Positions 55,001 to 63,255 of a stretch of 64,000 nt of DNA are shown piece after piece. This DNA is from an uncultured Actinomycetes bacterium (GTDB lineage Bacteria; Actinomycetota; Acidimicrobiia; Acidimicrobiales; RAAP-2). Location: contig CAIQEU010000039.1 of assembly GCA_903870905.1 (NCBI GenBank), forward strand, positions 124,001 through 188,000, given 5' to 3'. Made by a program: the position numbers and the translations under genes. The notes beneath the pieces are model-generated. The model ran no database searches. It saw only the letters and a program-made list of their open reading frames with translations, and was not told where the DNA came from. The stretch's first letter is position 1. Each line of letters starts with the position of its first letter.

Positions 55001-55776
55001 ATTTCCGTGGGGGGTTCAGGTGCTCCCACCACGACAGGCTCCACGTCGTTGAGCTCCGGAAGCGGTAGGGCCGTGGACGAGGTGATCTCGACCTCGTGGT
55101 CGTCGGAATCACCAGACGCGACGCTCGTTGGCAGCGACACCTCGGGTTCGAACCCCTCTGGCGCGATCTGCTCGACCTCGTCAACCACGAGCGGTGGAGC
55201 ATCGGCAGCGACGTCAACCTCATCGAGGTCGTCAATTGCGCCGAGCGCAACCGTTGCCATTGCGGCGCCGTCAGGCTCGAGTGTTCCCGATGCGGAGAGG
55301 GCAGCCTCGACGGCGTCGAGGAATGGCGGATCCGCAGTCGTCACGTCGGCTGGTGCAGCATCAGGTAACTCGGCGATCCCACCGTCTGTTGGGAGCGATG
55401 ATGCCAGCGTTACTCCGTCGACAGCTCCGAGCGCAACCACATCGGCAATGCCAGAACCCGCAGAACCAGCCCCATCCAACGTGACCTCGGCCGAATCATC
55501 GAGCGCGATTTCTGTACCTTCAGGGGCGTCGGCGAGCCGCATCTCGGCGTGGTGTTGCCCCGCGGGTTCAAGGACGAGTTCCCAGAGGTTCTTCTTCACC
55601 TTGCGCGCCGAGACCACGGTGAAACCCTGCGCTTGCGCATCTGCGATCGCCTTCGCGACTTGGGCGTCTTGACGCTGGCGCTTCACCTTATGAGCGCGTG
55701 CTGGAAGGACCACCTCGACCGGCTCAGGGTCGGCGAGGACGAGTGGTTCGTCGGTTCGCTCGTTCGCGATGGTCAT
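52039..55776 (-). CDS. pilB: type IV pilus assembly ATPase PilB with about 690-residue N-terminal extension
   Basis: 1245 residues; usual PilB is about 560. The C-terminal 555 residues are standard: MshEN-type domain (GTLLESLVANQVVNADVLTDA), ATPase with GASDIHIEP, Walker A GPTGSGKTTTLYA, Asp box TIEDPVEYVF, Walker B LVGEIRDVETARIA, His box SSVHATDAIGAL, and a tetra-Cys zinc site (CESC, CNSC). Ahead of them, residues about 100-690 are an acidic, Ala/Asp/Ser/Pro-rich, apparently disordered stretch. The first 100 residues hold a short ordered piece (AIADAQAQGFTVVSARKVKK). ATG 55776 chosen. Confidence 0.92.
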   Translation of the reverse strand: MTIANERTDEPLVLADPEPVEVVLPARAHKVKRQRQDAQVAKAIADAQAQGFTVVSARKVKKNLWELVLEPAGQHHAEMRLADAPEGTEIALDDSAEVTLDGAGSAGSGIADVVALGAVDGVTLASSLPTDGGIAELPDAAPADVTTADPPFLDAVEAALSASGTLEPDGAAMATVALGAIDDLDEVDVAADAPPLVVDEVEQIAPEGFEPEVSLPTSVASGDSDDHEVEITSSTALPLPELNDVEPVVVGAPEPPTEIATSLDPLTSDDHAAADSDDQPMSDDALQPLHGIFGQEQALAHEDEEPTVENERQSLISIDSLEDDGDDADFAALLASAEAIVQSSASELHPAAPSSINGDDEQVVDRETTTSSLEDDEFRWSEHDNLESTSSLSDAPPVARDVEAPAQHIEGVDVVPGALAPGREDGSTVLGDHVGGDGASGSFADRGDNGGDADHLHLVEAAASDEVGNGAIDASSVAAPGGSPEAIPSTTIAPSAGDPELPDDHAARRGDPPLNRGIDDGASRASSTPPELAGDDSPMVPVAVTGTTPGWDAPEDSSAAESETDGTALADPGTPPPTDERVIDERLVSPSVRLAAQFAQPKKSRFGRNRKDKATGSMPKSALRQPVPSPALSQGEDDAPRPLIAIDPRTGRPVQQLPGAEQSTADRSPALTAAISTPTSSSSVPQRVATPIQDHLVAQGIATGEHLDEAHRRMLKVGGTLLESLVANQVVNADVLTDAIAAFSNLPVTDLSHERLDADALDLVPEEVAREHMVFPMRVLPDALVVACAEPNERIMGLLAQASGLRVEASVARSSDIRSAIDRNYHALSGVAEIVEEFEADQVPRRRTAAVANQEADPENAPIVRVVNRILSQAMREGASDIHIEPADDIVRVRNRVDGVLKVVLVLPASMGLGLVSRIKIMAEMNIVERRRPQDGMFTATVDGRALDVRVATVATIWGEACVLRLLDKSKSLLSIAELGMATDTHATYSKLIRAPFGMVLCVGPTGSGKTTTLYASLTEISDTARNVMTIEDPVEYVFPSINQIQTNEQAGLTFATGLKSILRQDSDVVLVGEIRDVETARIAIQSTLTGHFVLSSVHATDAIGALTRFIDMGIESFLIASSVIGLVGQRLVRQICESCKEPYDPTDEELEFYRSAGGPEKTTFYRGAGCNSCGHTGFKGRVGIYELVPMTPELKREIVAGAKEEELRALARSQGVRSMRDEAIALISRDATTAAEVIRSIYAI

Positions 55777-55996
55777 CGTCCCGTGGTTCCTCAGTTCGCA
55801 CGCAGGCTCGGCCGATGGCCCACGGCCCGACACCGCCGCATCACCGACACGAGAGCGTCAGCAATTGAGCAGCCGCACCACAAGACAGCGGATGAGTAGC
55901 AATACTCCGATCCTACACCGAGGCCTCCTTTCATTCCCCGGCGGCAACCGGTCGATGCGCGACGTAGCATGGCCCGACTGCCCGAAGGAGGCCTCC
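55777..55996. promoter_or_regulatory. divergent promoter region pilB / SDR
   Basis: 220 bases without a gene. A plus-strand TAGCAT (55965-55970) would start the SDR mRNA just ahead of its GAAGGAGG ribosome site. A minus-strand TAGGAT (55910-55915) could drive pilB with a leader of about 125 bases. No clear -35 boxes; no other feature seen. Confidence 0.35.
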
Positions 55997-56755
55997 ATGG
56001 CGAAGACGGTGATGATTACTGGTGCCGGTTCAGGATTTGGTCGCGGTGCGGCCTTGGCGCTGGCCGAGCGTGGCCACACGGTCTACGCCACCACCGAAAC
56101 CGATGCCCAAGCAGCCGAACTCGCTGCAGCTGCCCCGCAGCTCATCGTTGAGCGCGTGGACATCACCACTGACGACGTGGCGAAGGCCGCGTCGTGGCCG
56201 ATCGACGTCCTCATCAACAACGCTGGCGCCGGCCAAACCGGCCCCCTCGCTGATGTGGACCTCGCGCGGGTCCGTCGCCTCTTCGACGTGAACGTCTTTG
56301 GGACCATGGCCATCACCCAAGCCGTCCTGCCCCAGATGGTGGCTCGTGGGAGCGGCCGGGTCATCGTGGTCTCGTCCATTGCTGGTGTGGTCGCCGGTCC
56401 GGCCTTCGGCCCCTACTCCATGACCAAGTTCGCCCTCGAATCCTTCGGCAAGACCCTGCGCGGCGAGTTGGCGGGCCAAGGCATCGACGTCACCTTGATC
56501 AACCCTGGCCCCTACCTCACCGGCTTCAACGACCGGATGGCCGACTCCATGTGGGAGTGGTTCTCCGAAGACTCCCTCAGCGCTCCGTCGACGCCGCTGT
56601 TCCAGATGATGCGGCAGTTCGTGACCGAGGGCCAGATGGATCCCCAAGAAGTCGTCGACAAGCTCGTCGAGCTCGTTGAAGCCGAGACCACCACCGAGAA
56701 CAACTTCGTGCCGGAGAACATCCTCGGCGGCCTCCCTGACGCGCCGATCATCTAG
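55997..56755 (+). CDS. short-chain dehydrogenase/reductase
   Basis: 252 residues; near-perfect Shine-Dalgarno GAAGGAGG. Classical SDR: cofactor motif ITGAGSGFGRGAALALAERG, VLINNAGAGQTGPL, catalytic Ser in VVSSIAGVVAG and YSMTKFALESFGKTLRGEL. C-terminal sequence is longer and acidic. NAD(P)-dependent oxidoreductase; substrate unknown. No link to the pilus genes beyond position. Confidence 0.9.
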   Translation: MAKTVMITGAGSGFGRGAALALAERGHTVYATTETDAQAAELAAAAPQLIVERVDITTDDVAKAASWPIDVLINNAGAGQTGPLADVDLARVRRLFDVNVFGTMAITQAVLPQMVARGSGRVIVVSSIAGVVAGPAFGPYSMTKFALESFGKTLRGELAGQGIDVTLINPGPYLTGFNDRMADSMWEWFSEDSLSAPSTPLFQMMRQFVTEGQMDPQEVVDKLVELVEAETTTENNFVPENILGGLPDAPII

Positions 56756-56795
56756 CACCCTTCACTTCAGGAGTTCGAGCGAGCACGCTGGAACC

Positions 56796-57410
56796 ATGAA
56801 GAAGCCTGCAGCAGTTCTCCTCATCGGTGCGACACTCCTTGGTGCCAGCGTGGTGCCCGCCGGAGCAATGCCAGCACGAACGGGGACGGTTCCCGCGATC
56901 TGGCCGAGTGCACCGGCTCCGTGGCGAACCGCTGCCCAGACCGCCCTCGCCTACGCCGGCCGTCTGGGGTTCGCCCACCCCGTGCTCATCCGCTACCTGG
57001 CCACATCGTCGACCGCCACCATGACGATCACGCCCCAGCGTGGCGGACCGACCACGGTCATCAGCGAACAGTTCCGGAGTGGACGCTGGTTCGTCACCGG
57101 CACCGCGGCCTCCACGATCCACGTGGCAGACCCCACACCTGGCCAGTGGCTCGGGAGCACGGTCACCGTGCGCGGCTGGGCGCAAGGGTTTGAGGGACAA
57201 CTCCGAGCATTCGCCATGAGCAGGGGCGTCATCGTGGCAGAGACCGTCGCCCACTGCGGGTCAACGAGCCTCGGGCCACTGACCGCCACCCTGCACGTCG
57301 GCAACCACCCCGGGTCTCCAGTCGTGCTCTCCGTCGAAGAGCGATCAGCTCGAGATGGCTCCACCATTGCCGCGTCGGTCATCGCAACCGTCGGGATTGC
57401 GCTCACCTAA
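56796..57410 (+). CDS. exported protein with Gmad2 Ig-like domain
   Basis: 204 residues. Signal peptide to about 24 (VVPAGAMPA). Residues about 30-105 form a GerM-like or unknown beta domain (RYLATSSTATMTITP). The last 95 residues match the Gmad2 Ig-like pattern: VADPTPGQWLGSTVTVRGWAQGFEGQL, then SVEERSARDGSTIAASVIATV. Gmad2 domains occur in spore-germination and other exported Gram-positive proteins. The 3' end overlaps the convergent siroheme gene by 66 bases. Function unknown. Confidence 0.75.
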   Translation: MKKPAAVLLIGATLLGASVVPAGAMPARTGTVPAIWPSAPAPWRTAAQTALAYAGRLGFAHPVLIRYLATSSTATMTITPQRGGPTTVISEQFRSGRWFVTGTAASTIHVADPTPGQWLGSTVTVRGWAQGFEGQLRAFAMSRGVIVAETVAHCGSTSLGPLTATLHVGNHPGSPVVLSVEERSARDGSTIAASVIATVGIALT

Positions 57411-57953
57411 GCCACCGAGCAGCTCGTTGATTCGGGGACGCCAGTCGATGCCTTCCGACGTGCCTCGCTCTGCCTGGGCGGCCCTGCGCTCCCCCTCGCA
57501 GATGGCGGCAACCTCTGCCAGATTGCCCGGGAGCATCAGAGCGATCCGGTCCCGGAGCACCTGCGCCAACGCGGGAGCAGTCCCACTGGTCGTGACCGCG
57601 ACCCGGACTGGACCTTGGGTGTGGAGTGCCGCGAAGTAGGTATCGCCTCGAGTCAGGTCGTCGACCACGTTGCACAAGATGGTGCGTTCCTGCGCTTCAG
57701 CCCAAATCTGGTCGTTCACCGGACCGTTGGCGGTGGCTGCCACCACGAAGAGGTAGCCCTCGAGGTCGCCGGGGGCGTAGGGCCGAGTGATGACGCGTGC
57801 GACCCCTTCAGGGATGGCTCCCAAGAACACGTCGGAGAGCATCGTGACCGCCGCTCCCTCCGCAACGAGTTGCGCGGCCTTGCGACAGCCGATGGTGCCA
57901 CCACCGATCACGAGGACCGGGCGGTTGGTGAGGTTGACGATGAGGGGGAACAT
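57345..57953 (-). CDS. precorrin-2 dehydrogenase / sirohydrochlorin ferrochelatase (siroheme synthase N-terminal part)
   Basis: 202 residues from ATG 57953, which shares a base with the upstream methyltransferase stop (TGATG). NAD-binding motif VLVIGGGTIGCRKAAQLV, then FVVAATANGPVNDQI, LCNVVDDLTRGDTYFAAL and VAVTTSGTAPALAQVLRDRI: the Met8/CysG-B pattern. Makes siroheme from precorrin-2 for the sulfite reductase encoded two genes upstream. The longer upstream frame lies inside cobA and is rejected. Confidence 0.9.
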   Translation of the reverse strand: MFPLIVNLTNRPVLVIGGGTIGCRKAAQLVAEGAAVTMLSDVFLGAIPEGVARVITRPYAPGDLEGYLFVVAATANGPVNDQIWAEAQERTILCNVVDDLTRGDTYFAALHTQGPVRVAVTTSGTAPALAQVLRDRIALMLPGNLAEVAAICEGERRAAQAERGTSEGIDWRPRINELLGGLGERNPDGCDDRRGNGGAISS

Positions 57954-58681
57954 CAGCGAAGCGCGTGGGCGAAGGTCGAGATCTCGGCCGCCGAGTAGCC
58001 AGCCACCGCACCGATGACGAGGACTGCGGGGCTGGAAATGACTGCGGTTGCGAGGTGGGCGAGGGTGGTGGCGACCACTCGCTGCCGATCGGTCCAGGCC
58101 CACTCGATCGCCGCCACCGGCGTGCCCTCATCGAGGCCACCATCGAGTAACTGCCGTGCCAGCTCGGCCCGACGTTCGACGCCCATGAGCAGCACGATCG
58201 TGAGGCCGGACTGCGCGAGCGCCGTGAGATCGACCGCGCTCCCGCCACTCCCGGTCCCCGTCACGATCACGACGCCACGCGAGAGGTCTCGGTGGGTCAC
58301 TGGAATGCCTGCCGCTGCTGGAGCTGCCAAGGCCGATGACACCCCAGGGACCACCTCAACGGGAATCGAAGCTCCTTGGAGGGCGAGCACCTCTTCGAAG
58401 CCACGACCGAAGACGAAGGGATCGCCACCCTTCAAGCGCACGATGGTGCCCCCGCTCAAGCCGAGGGTGACGAGGAGGTCGTTGATGAGGGCTTGGGTGC
58501 CCGACTGCCCCGGTTGTTTCCCGACCTCGATCACCTCTGCGTTCGCGTTGATGCACGCTCGCACGCTCTCGTCGACCAAGCGATCGATGACGACGACGTC
58601 TGCCTCGCCGAGGAGTCGTGCCGCTCTCAGGGTCAACAGATCGGCAGATCCTGGGCCCGCACCGACGAGGTAGACGGTCAC
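57953..58681 (-). CDS. cobA: uroporphyrinogen-III C-methyltransferase
   Basis: 242 residues; GTG start overlapping the sulfite reductase stop (GTGA). SAM-dependent double methylation of uroporphyrinogen III to precorrin-2. Motifs: VGAGPGSADLLTLRAARLL, VRLKGGDPFVFGRGFEE, VVPGVSSALAAPAAAGIPVTHR, LMGVERRAELARQLL. Its uroporphyrinogen III comes from the hem cluster of the same window. Context makes siroheme, not cobalamin, the likely product. Confidence 0.95.
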   Translation of the reverse strand: MTVYLVGAGPGSADLLTLRAARLLGEADVVVIDRLVDESVRACINANAEVIEVGKQPGQSGTQALINDLLVTLGLSGGTIVRLKGGDPFVFGRGFEEVLALQGASIPVEVVPGVSSALAAPAAAGIPVTHRDLSRGVVIVTGTGSGGSAVDLTALAQSGLTIVLLMGVERRAELARQLLDGGLDEGTPVAAIEWAWTDRQRVVATTLAHLATAVISSPAVLVIGAVAGYSAAEISTFAHALR

Positions 58682-60351
58682 GGCACGAGCACCCGAGCAG
58701 CGAAGTCACCGAACGTCTCGCCGTCGGTGCGCTCCTGTTCCCACCGAGCGAACAGCGGAGCCATGGTTGCCCCGAGGTCGTCGAACTTGACCTTCTCGGC
58801 GACGAGGGTGTTCAGGCGATCGCCACGAGGGCCCCCGCCGAGGTAGAGGTCGTAGGAGGACTTCGTTCGCCCAACGATGCCAATTTCAGCGACCGTTGGT
58901 CGGGCGCAGCCATTCGGGCACCCCGTGAGCCGCAGCTGCACCCGCTCGCCTCCTGGACCGCTCGAGAGGAGCGCCGCTTCGAGTTGGGTCACGAGGTCGG
59001 GGAGCTTGCGCTCTGCTTCGGCGAGGGCCTGACTGCAGGTTGGCAGGGCCACGCAGGCCAACGCGTTGCGCTCCACAGGTCCGAGCTCCTCTGCGCTTCG
59101 AACCCCATGGTCTGCGAGGACCTGGTCGATTGCTGCACGATCGCCTGCAGAAATCCCGGCAAGGACGAGATCTTGCTCCGCGGTTACCGCCATTTTGAGA
59201 CCTCGATACGTGGTGGCGAGGTGACGGAGCGCGCTGCGCAGTTGTGGTCCACCATCGATATCGGCGATCCGGCCCGCGCCGATGCGAATTCCAACCCGGA
59301 GATTCCCATCGGGCTGGGTCGCCCATCCGAGGTGGTCATCGCCGGGTGCGAAGGTGAACGCTTCGAGCGGTGGCCGGAGTTGTGCGCCGAGCCGTTCGGC
59401 TACTTCGGCAGCGAAGGCGTCGATCCCAAGTTCGGCGACAACGTACTTGAGGCGAGCGTGGCGCCGGTCGGTCCGGTCGCCGAGGTCACGGTAGGTCGCG
59501 AGCACCGCTTCGATGAGCGGGGTGAGTTCTGCATCGGTCGCAAACGTCAACGGATCAGCGAGGCGGGCGAAGGTCGCGTCGTTGGCGTAGCTGCGACCGA
59601 GTCCTCCACCGACGGTCACCTGATACCCAGCGCCCAGCTCCTCGTGCACCGCTGGCGTGATGCCGAGGTCTTGGGCCAAGACGTCGATGCAGTTCTCATC
59701 TGGATTGGCGATCCCAATCTTGAACTTCCGCGGCAGGTAGGTCTCGCCGTAGAAGGAGCGTTCGGGGCCAACTTCACGGCTGACCGCTGGCTTCCCCTCG
59801 ACGAAGAGCTCGTAGTAGGCCGTCGACGCCGGTCGGAAGGCGACGGCCAAGTGATCCGTCAACGTCGCGAGCTCGCCCACTGGGTCATCGAGGGTGCACA
59901 CCGGACAGGCCACGACGTTGCGCACCACATCGCCACACCCGGCGAAGGAGGTCAACAGGTTTCGCTCGAGCTCAGTCACGAGTGGACGGAGTCCGGCCTT
60001 TGCCACCCCATGGAACTGGACGGCCTGGCGGGTGGTGAGGCGGATCGTGCCGTCGGCGACGTCGTCAGCGAGGCGATCGAGGGCGAGGTACTGCTCCGTC
60101 GTGAGTCGCCCACCGGGAATCGCCACCCGCAACATGAAGATGAACTCGAGGGGGAGTCCGGCAACCGATCGCTCCCGACGCGAGTCGCGGTGGTCCTGGG
60201 CGTAGACGCCGTGGAACTTGAGGAGTTGTTCAGCGGACTCGCTCACGTTTGGAGCATCGCTCGCCAGTTCGCCAGCGAGGGGTCCGCGCAGGTGATCGCT
60301 CGAGCGCTTGATCGCCTCGACCGCCGTCTCTTCCCCACTCCAGAGGCCCAT
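58678..60351 (-). CDS. ferredoxin-type sulfite (or nitrite) reductase
   Basis: 557 residues. Siroheme/[4Fe-4S] reductase with two half-domains. KFHGVYAQDHRDSR at the N-terminus, TTRQAVQFHGV, and the cluster ligands CVALPTC plus CPNGC (C-x5-C and C-x3-C). The QDHRD motif resembles sulfite reductase (CysI/Sir) more than nitrite reductase, and no nitrate genes are nearby; still, NirA cannot be excluded. First gene of a sir-cobA-met8-like operon with overlapping starts, headed by a perfect inverted repeat. Confidence 0.9.
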   Translation of the reverse strand: MGLWSGEETAVEAIKRSSDHLRGPLAGELASDAPNVSESAEQLLKFHGVYAQDHRDSRRERSVAGLPLEFIFMLRVAIPGGRLTTEQYLALDRLADDVADGTIRLTTRQAVQFHGVAKAGLRPLVTELERNLLTSFAGCGDVVRNVVACPVCTLDDPVGELATLTDHLAVAFRPASTAYYELFVEGKPAVSREVGPERSFYGETYLPRKFKIGIANPDENCIDVLAQDLGITPAVHEELGAGYQVTVGGGLGRSYANDATFARLADPLTFATDAELTPLIEAVLATYRDLGDRTDRRHARLKYVVAELGIDAFAAEVAERLGAQLRPPLEAFTFAPGDDHLGWATQPDGNLRVGIRIGAGRIADIDGGPQLRSALRHLATTYRGLKMAVTAEQDLVLAGISAGDRAAIDQVLADHGVRSAEELGPVERNALACVALPTCSQALAEAERKLPDLVTQLEAALLSSGPGGERVQLRLTGCPNGCARPTVAEIGIVGRTKSSYDLYLGGGPRGDRLNTLVAEKVKFDDLGATMAPLFARWEQERTDGETFGDFAARVLVP

Positions 60352-60369
60352 GGATCCTGCCTTTCTCTA

Positions 60370-60403
60370 ATTGTTGATAAATCTAATCAGATTTATCAAC
60401 AAT
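60370..60403 (-). promoter_or_regulatory. 15-bp perfect inverted repeat, likely operator of sulfite reductase operon
   Basis: ATTGTTGATAAATCT (60370-60384), spacer AATC, then its exact complement (60389-60403), 19 bases before the sulfite reductase start. It is A/T-rich in a GC-rich genome and contains a TANNNT box (TAGATT) on the minus strand, so a bound dimeric repressor would block the promoter. The GAGAAAGG ribosome site follows. Regulator unknown. Confidence 0.7.
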
Positions 60404-60432
60404 CGACGAATCGACCATGGTGGGTGATGGAG

Positions 60433-61689
60433 TTAGCCGATCACGCCCTTGTCCCGGAGGGCAGCAATCGCGTCGGGAGTGAGACCGAGTTCTCCGCTCA
60501 AGACGGCGTCAGTGTGCTCACCGAGCCAGGGCACCCGGGTCTCAGGGCCTTCGGGCACGCCCTCCATCTTGATGGGGTTCCCCGGAGTGAGCACGGGTTC
60601 CGCGATGCCGTCGGTTCGCTCCATGGCCACGAGCATGTGGCGCGCCTCGACGTGGGGGTCGGCCATCACCTCATCGGCGTCGAACACGGGACCAGACGTG
60701 AGTCCTGCGCTCGTGAACGCCGTGCAGCACTCGAGCTTGGTCCGTGACGCCGCCCAGGCCTCAATCGCCGGCCGAATGTCACTCTCGAGCCGGACGTTCC
60801 AGTCGGCCCGAGTGGCGAAGCGTGGGTCATCGGCCCACTCCGGGCGCTCGATGATGGCGCAGACCTGGGCCCATTGGTGCTCGCGGATCACCTGGAGGAC
60901 GAAGTAGCCGTCGCTGGCCTTGAACCCCGTCATGATCCCCGACGCCCCAAGGCCACCACGAAGGCCTAAGGAGGCGAAGTTGGTCACGATGTCGGTCATG
61001 GCCACCATGACGTCGAACATCGCCACGTCGACTCGCTGCGGGCCTCCGGTGGCATCTCTGAGCCGCAGTGCGGCCAAGGTTCCAATCGCTGCGAAGAGCG
61101 CGCTTGAGATGTCGCCCACGGCGCCCATGGGGGCGACCGCTGGAGGCTTCCCCTCCTCACGCTTCAACTCGTACATCCCGCTCATCGCTTCGACGATGGC
61201 GGCGAGGGCCGGCCACGATCCATAGGGCGACGACGCCGAGCCGTTCACCGAGTACCCGAACCCCGACAGCGAACAGAACACCACGCTTGGGTGGGCAGCG
61301 ACGATGTCGTCGTAGCCGAGCCGCAACCGGTTGATCGCTCCGGCTCGGAAGTTCTCCATGACGACGTCGAACTTCGGGGCCAAGTCGAGAATGAGTTGGC
61401 GACCTTCTTCAGATTTCAAGTCCACCGCAATGGAACGTTTGCCGAGGTTGTTGCGGAGGAATGTGGCCCCGACGGTGCGACCCTCAGGATCGGTCATGGC
61501 CGGCAGCGATCCCCGACCGAGATCCCCAGAACCTGGTGACTCCACCTTGACGACGTCTGCTCCCAGTCGAGCGAGGAGTTGCGTGGCGAACGGGAGCGCC
61601 TGCATCTGCTCCAGCGCCAAGATGCGAATGCCCTCGAGGGGCTTCCTCCCCGCCGGACCGAAGACCTCACCGACGGAGAAGTAGCTCAC
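60433..61689 (-). CDS. class III CoA-transferase (CaiB/BaiF)
   Basis: 418 residues. Transfers CoA between carboxylic acids through an aspartyl-CoA intermediate. Visible: PLEGIRILALEQMQALPFATQLLARLGADVVKVESPGSGD at the N-terminus, GKRSIAVDLKSEEGR, VVMENFRAGAINRLRLGYDD (candidate catalytic Asp region), and GNPIKMEGVPEGP with a final WLGEHTDAVL. Starts with ATGA overlap on the amidohydrolase stop, so the two likely act on one degradation pathway. Substrate unknown. Confidence 0.92.
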   Translation of the reverse strand: MSYFSVGEVFGPAGRKPLEGIRILALEQMQALPFATQLLARLGADVVKVESPGSGDLGRGSLPAMTDPEGRTVGATFLRNNLGKRSIAVDLKSEEGRQLILDLAPKFDVVMENFRAGAINRLRLGYDDIVAAHPSVVFCSLSGFGYSVNGSASSPYGSWPALAAIVEAMSGMYELKREEGKPPAVAPMGAVGDISSALFAAIGTLAALRLRDATGGPQRVDVAMFDVMVAMTDIVTNFASLGLRGGLGASGIMTGFKASDGYFVLQVIREHQWAQVCAIIERPEWADDPRFATRADWNVRLESDIRPAIEAWAASRTKLECCTAFTSAGLTSGPVFDADEVMADPHVEARHMLVAMERTDGIAEPVLTPGNPIKMEGVPEGPETRVPWLGEHTDAVLSGELGLTPDAIAALRDKGVIG

Positions 61690-62894
61690 TTGGCGAAGGA
61701 GAGTTGGTAGAGGTCGATGGCGTTGCCGCGAATGACCTTGTTGACCTGGGCTTGTGTGAGGCCTTGGACCATGTCGAGCGCGATCTGCTTGGTATCCGGC
61801 CAGGTCGAGTCGGTGTGGGGGTAGTCGGTCTCAAAGGTCACGCGGTCTTCACCAATGACGTCGAGGCTGCGCAGGCCATGGAAGTCCTTGAAGAAGCAGC
61901 CCCACACCTGACGGTGGAAGTAGGTCGAGGGTGCCTCAGGAATGAGGTCCTTGACCCCACCCCAAGCCCGGTGGTCGACCCACACAGCATCGGCGCGCTC
62001 CAAGATGTAGGGAAGCCAGCCGATTTGTCCTTCGGAGTAGGCGAGGCGGAGTGCGGGGAAGCGCACGAGCACACCAGAGAACAAGAAGTCAGCGAGCGAG
62101 CTCATGGCGTTGCCGAAGGAGAGGGTGGCCGCCACGGCAGATGGGGCATCAGCCGAGGTCGCCGGCATCTTCGACGACGAGCCAATGTGCATGTTGATGA
62201 CGGTTCCGGTCTCCTCGCAGGCACGGAAGAAGGGGTCCCAGAATCCACTGTGGATACTCGGGAGGCCGAGGTGGACGGGGATCTCTGAGAAGCACACGGC
62301 ACGGACGCCACGGGCTGCGTTGCGACGGACCTCTTCGGCTGCGAGTTCGGCGTCCCAGAGGGGAACGATGATGAGCGGGACGAGGCGACCGTCAGAGTCA
62401 CCACACCACTCCTCCACCATCCAGTCGTTGTAGGCCTTCACGCAGGCGAGACCGAGGTCATGGTCCTTCGCTTCGGTGAAGGTTTGGCCGCAAAAGCGCG
62501 GGAAGGTCGGGAAGCAGAGCGATGCCTCCACCCAGTTGAGGTCCATGTCTTGGAGGCGAGCCTTCGGGTCGTAGCAACCAGGACGCATCTCGTCGTAGGT
62601 GATGGGTGACATCGACATGTCGTCACGATCAAAGCCAACGGCTGCGACGTGGCGCTTGTTGATGTAGACGAGGTCTTCGAAGATCCAGCAATCTGCCTTC
62701 GGTCCCGACTCGTCGAAGGACTGCTCGTAGACGCCGCCGCCGATGTGCTTCATCGACCCAATGCCTCGACGCTCCGAGCGAGGTCCTGCCGCCTTGTACT
62801 TCTCGGGCAACCAGGTTTGCCACAGGTGGGCCGGCTCAACGACGTGGTCGTCAACCGAGATGATCTTCGGAATCTCGAGTGCTTGGTCTGGCAT
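61686..62894 (-). CDS. amidohydrolase family 2 protein
   Basis: 402 residues. Actinobacterial PF04909-type metal hydrolase or decarboxylase. N-terminal ISVDDHVVEPAHLW (metal Asp/His), VINMHIGSSS mid-protein and FETDYPHTDSTWP near the end (metal Asp). Relatives include ACMSD-type decarboxylases and steroid-ring hydrolases. Coupled to the CoA-transferase, suggesting catabolism of an aromatic or alicyclic acid; inferred. No promoter identified in the 115 bases upstream. Confidence 0.88.
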   Translation of the reverse strand: MPDQALEIPKIISVDDHVVEPAHLWQTWLPEKYKAAGPRSERRGIGSMKHIGGGVYEQSFDESGPKADCWIFEDLVYINKRHVAAVGFDRDDMSMSPITYDEMRPGCYDPKARLQDMDLNWVEASLCFPTFPRFCGQTFTEAKDHDLGLACVKAYNDWMVEEWCGDSDGRLVPLIIVPLWDAELAAEEVRRNAARGVRAVCFSEIPVHLGLPSIHSGFWDPFFRACEETGTVINMHIGSSSKMPATSADAPSAVAATLSFGNAMSSLADFLFSGVLVRFPALRLAYSEGQIGWLPYILERADAVWVDHRAWGGVKDLIPEAPSTYFHRQVWGCFFKDFHGLRSLDVIGEDRVTFETDYPHTDSTWPDTKQIALDMVQGLTQAQVNKVIRGNAIDLYQLSFAK

Positions 62895-63009
62895 GGTTGC
62901 TCCTCGCTCGTACTGCTCGCATCGTACCCCCGTGGCCCAGAGGGGTCCGATTGAGGTTTCCGCCGCTCCGTCGTGGTGGCTGAAGCGTCACCACCTGTGG
63001 CTCACGGTC

Positions 63010-63255
63010 TCAGCGACGGGTCTTGTGCACCGCCCTCGCAACCGATGCCGTCAAGCTGAGGATCACGAGAAGCGGCAAGAGCACCACTGCAACGCCATTG
63101 GCATGTGCCGCGAGGCTCACGAGCGCAGCTACTCCGAGGGTGATGAGGGTGGCCACGAAGAGTTCAGGGGTGTCGCCAACGAGGAAGTCCCACCAGAACA
63201 TGGCGAAGCCTCGCAGGAGCCGGACCGGCAGCGACGTCGATGGTTGAGTGCTCAT
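63010..63255 (-). CDS. 81-residue two-helix membrane protein
   Basis: From ATG 63255, overlapping the upstream stop as ATGA. A short basic N-terminus (PVRLLRGFAMFWWDFLVGD) leads to two hydrophobic helices (about 32-50 and 54-72), ending in HKTRR. No family assigned. Tight coupling to the larger membrane protein suggests they form a complex. The longer frame upstream runs inside the neighbour and is rejected. Confidence 0.72.
   Translation of the reverse strand: MSTQPSTSLPVRLLRGFAMFWWDFLVGDTPELFVATLITLGVAALVSLAAHANGVAVVLLPLLVILSLTASVARAVHKTRR

Noticed and set aside
54431-55672. 413-codon plus-strand Ser/Thr-rich frame
   Set aside because: Antisense to the acidic PilB extension; the Ser-rich composition mirrors the Asp/Glu/Ala codons on the other strand.
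60370-60403. Inverted repeat as an intrinsic terminator of the CoA-transferase gene
   Set aside because: The stem is A/T-rich and not followed by a T-tract, and it overlaps the only promoter space of the sulfite reductase operon, so an operator is more likely.
58618-60747. 709-codon plus-strand open frame
   Set aside because: Antisense to the sulfite reductase, which has all cofactor motifs; the frame has no recognisable domain.
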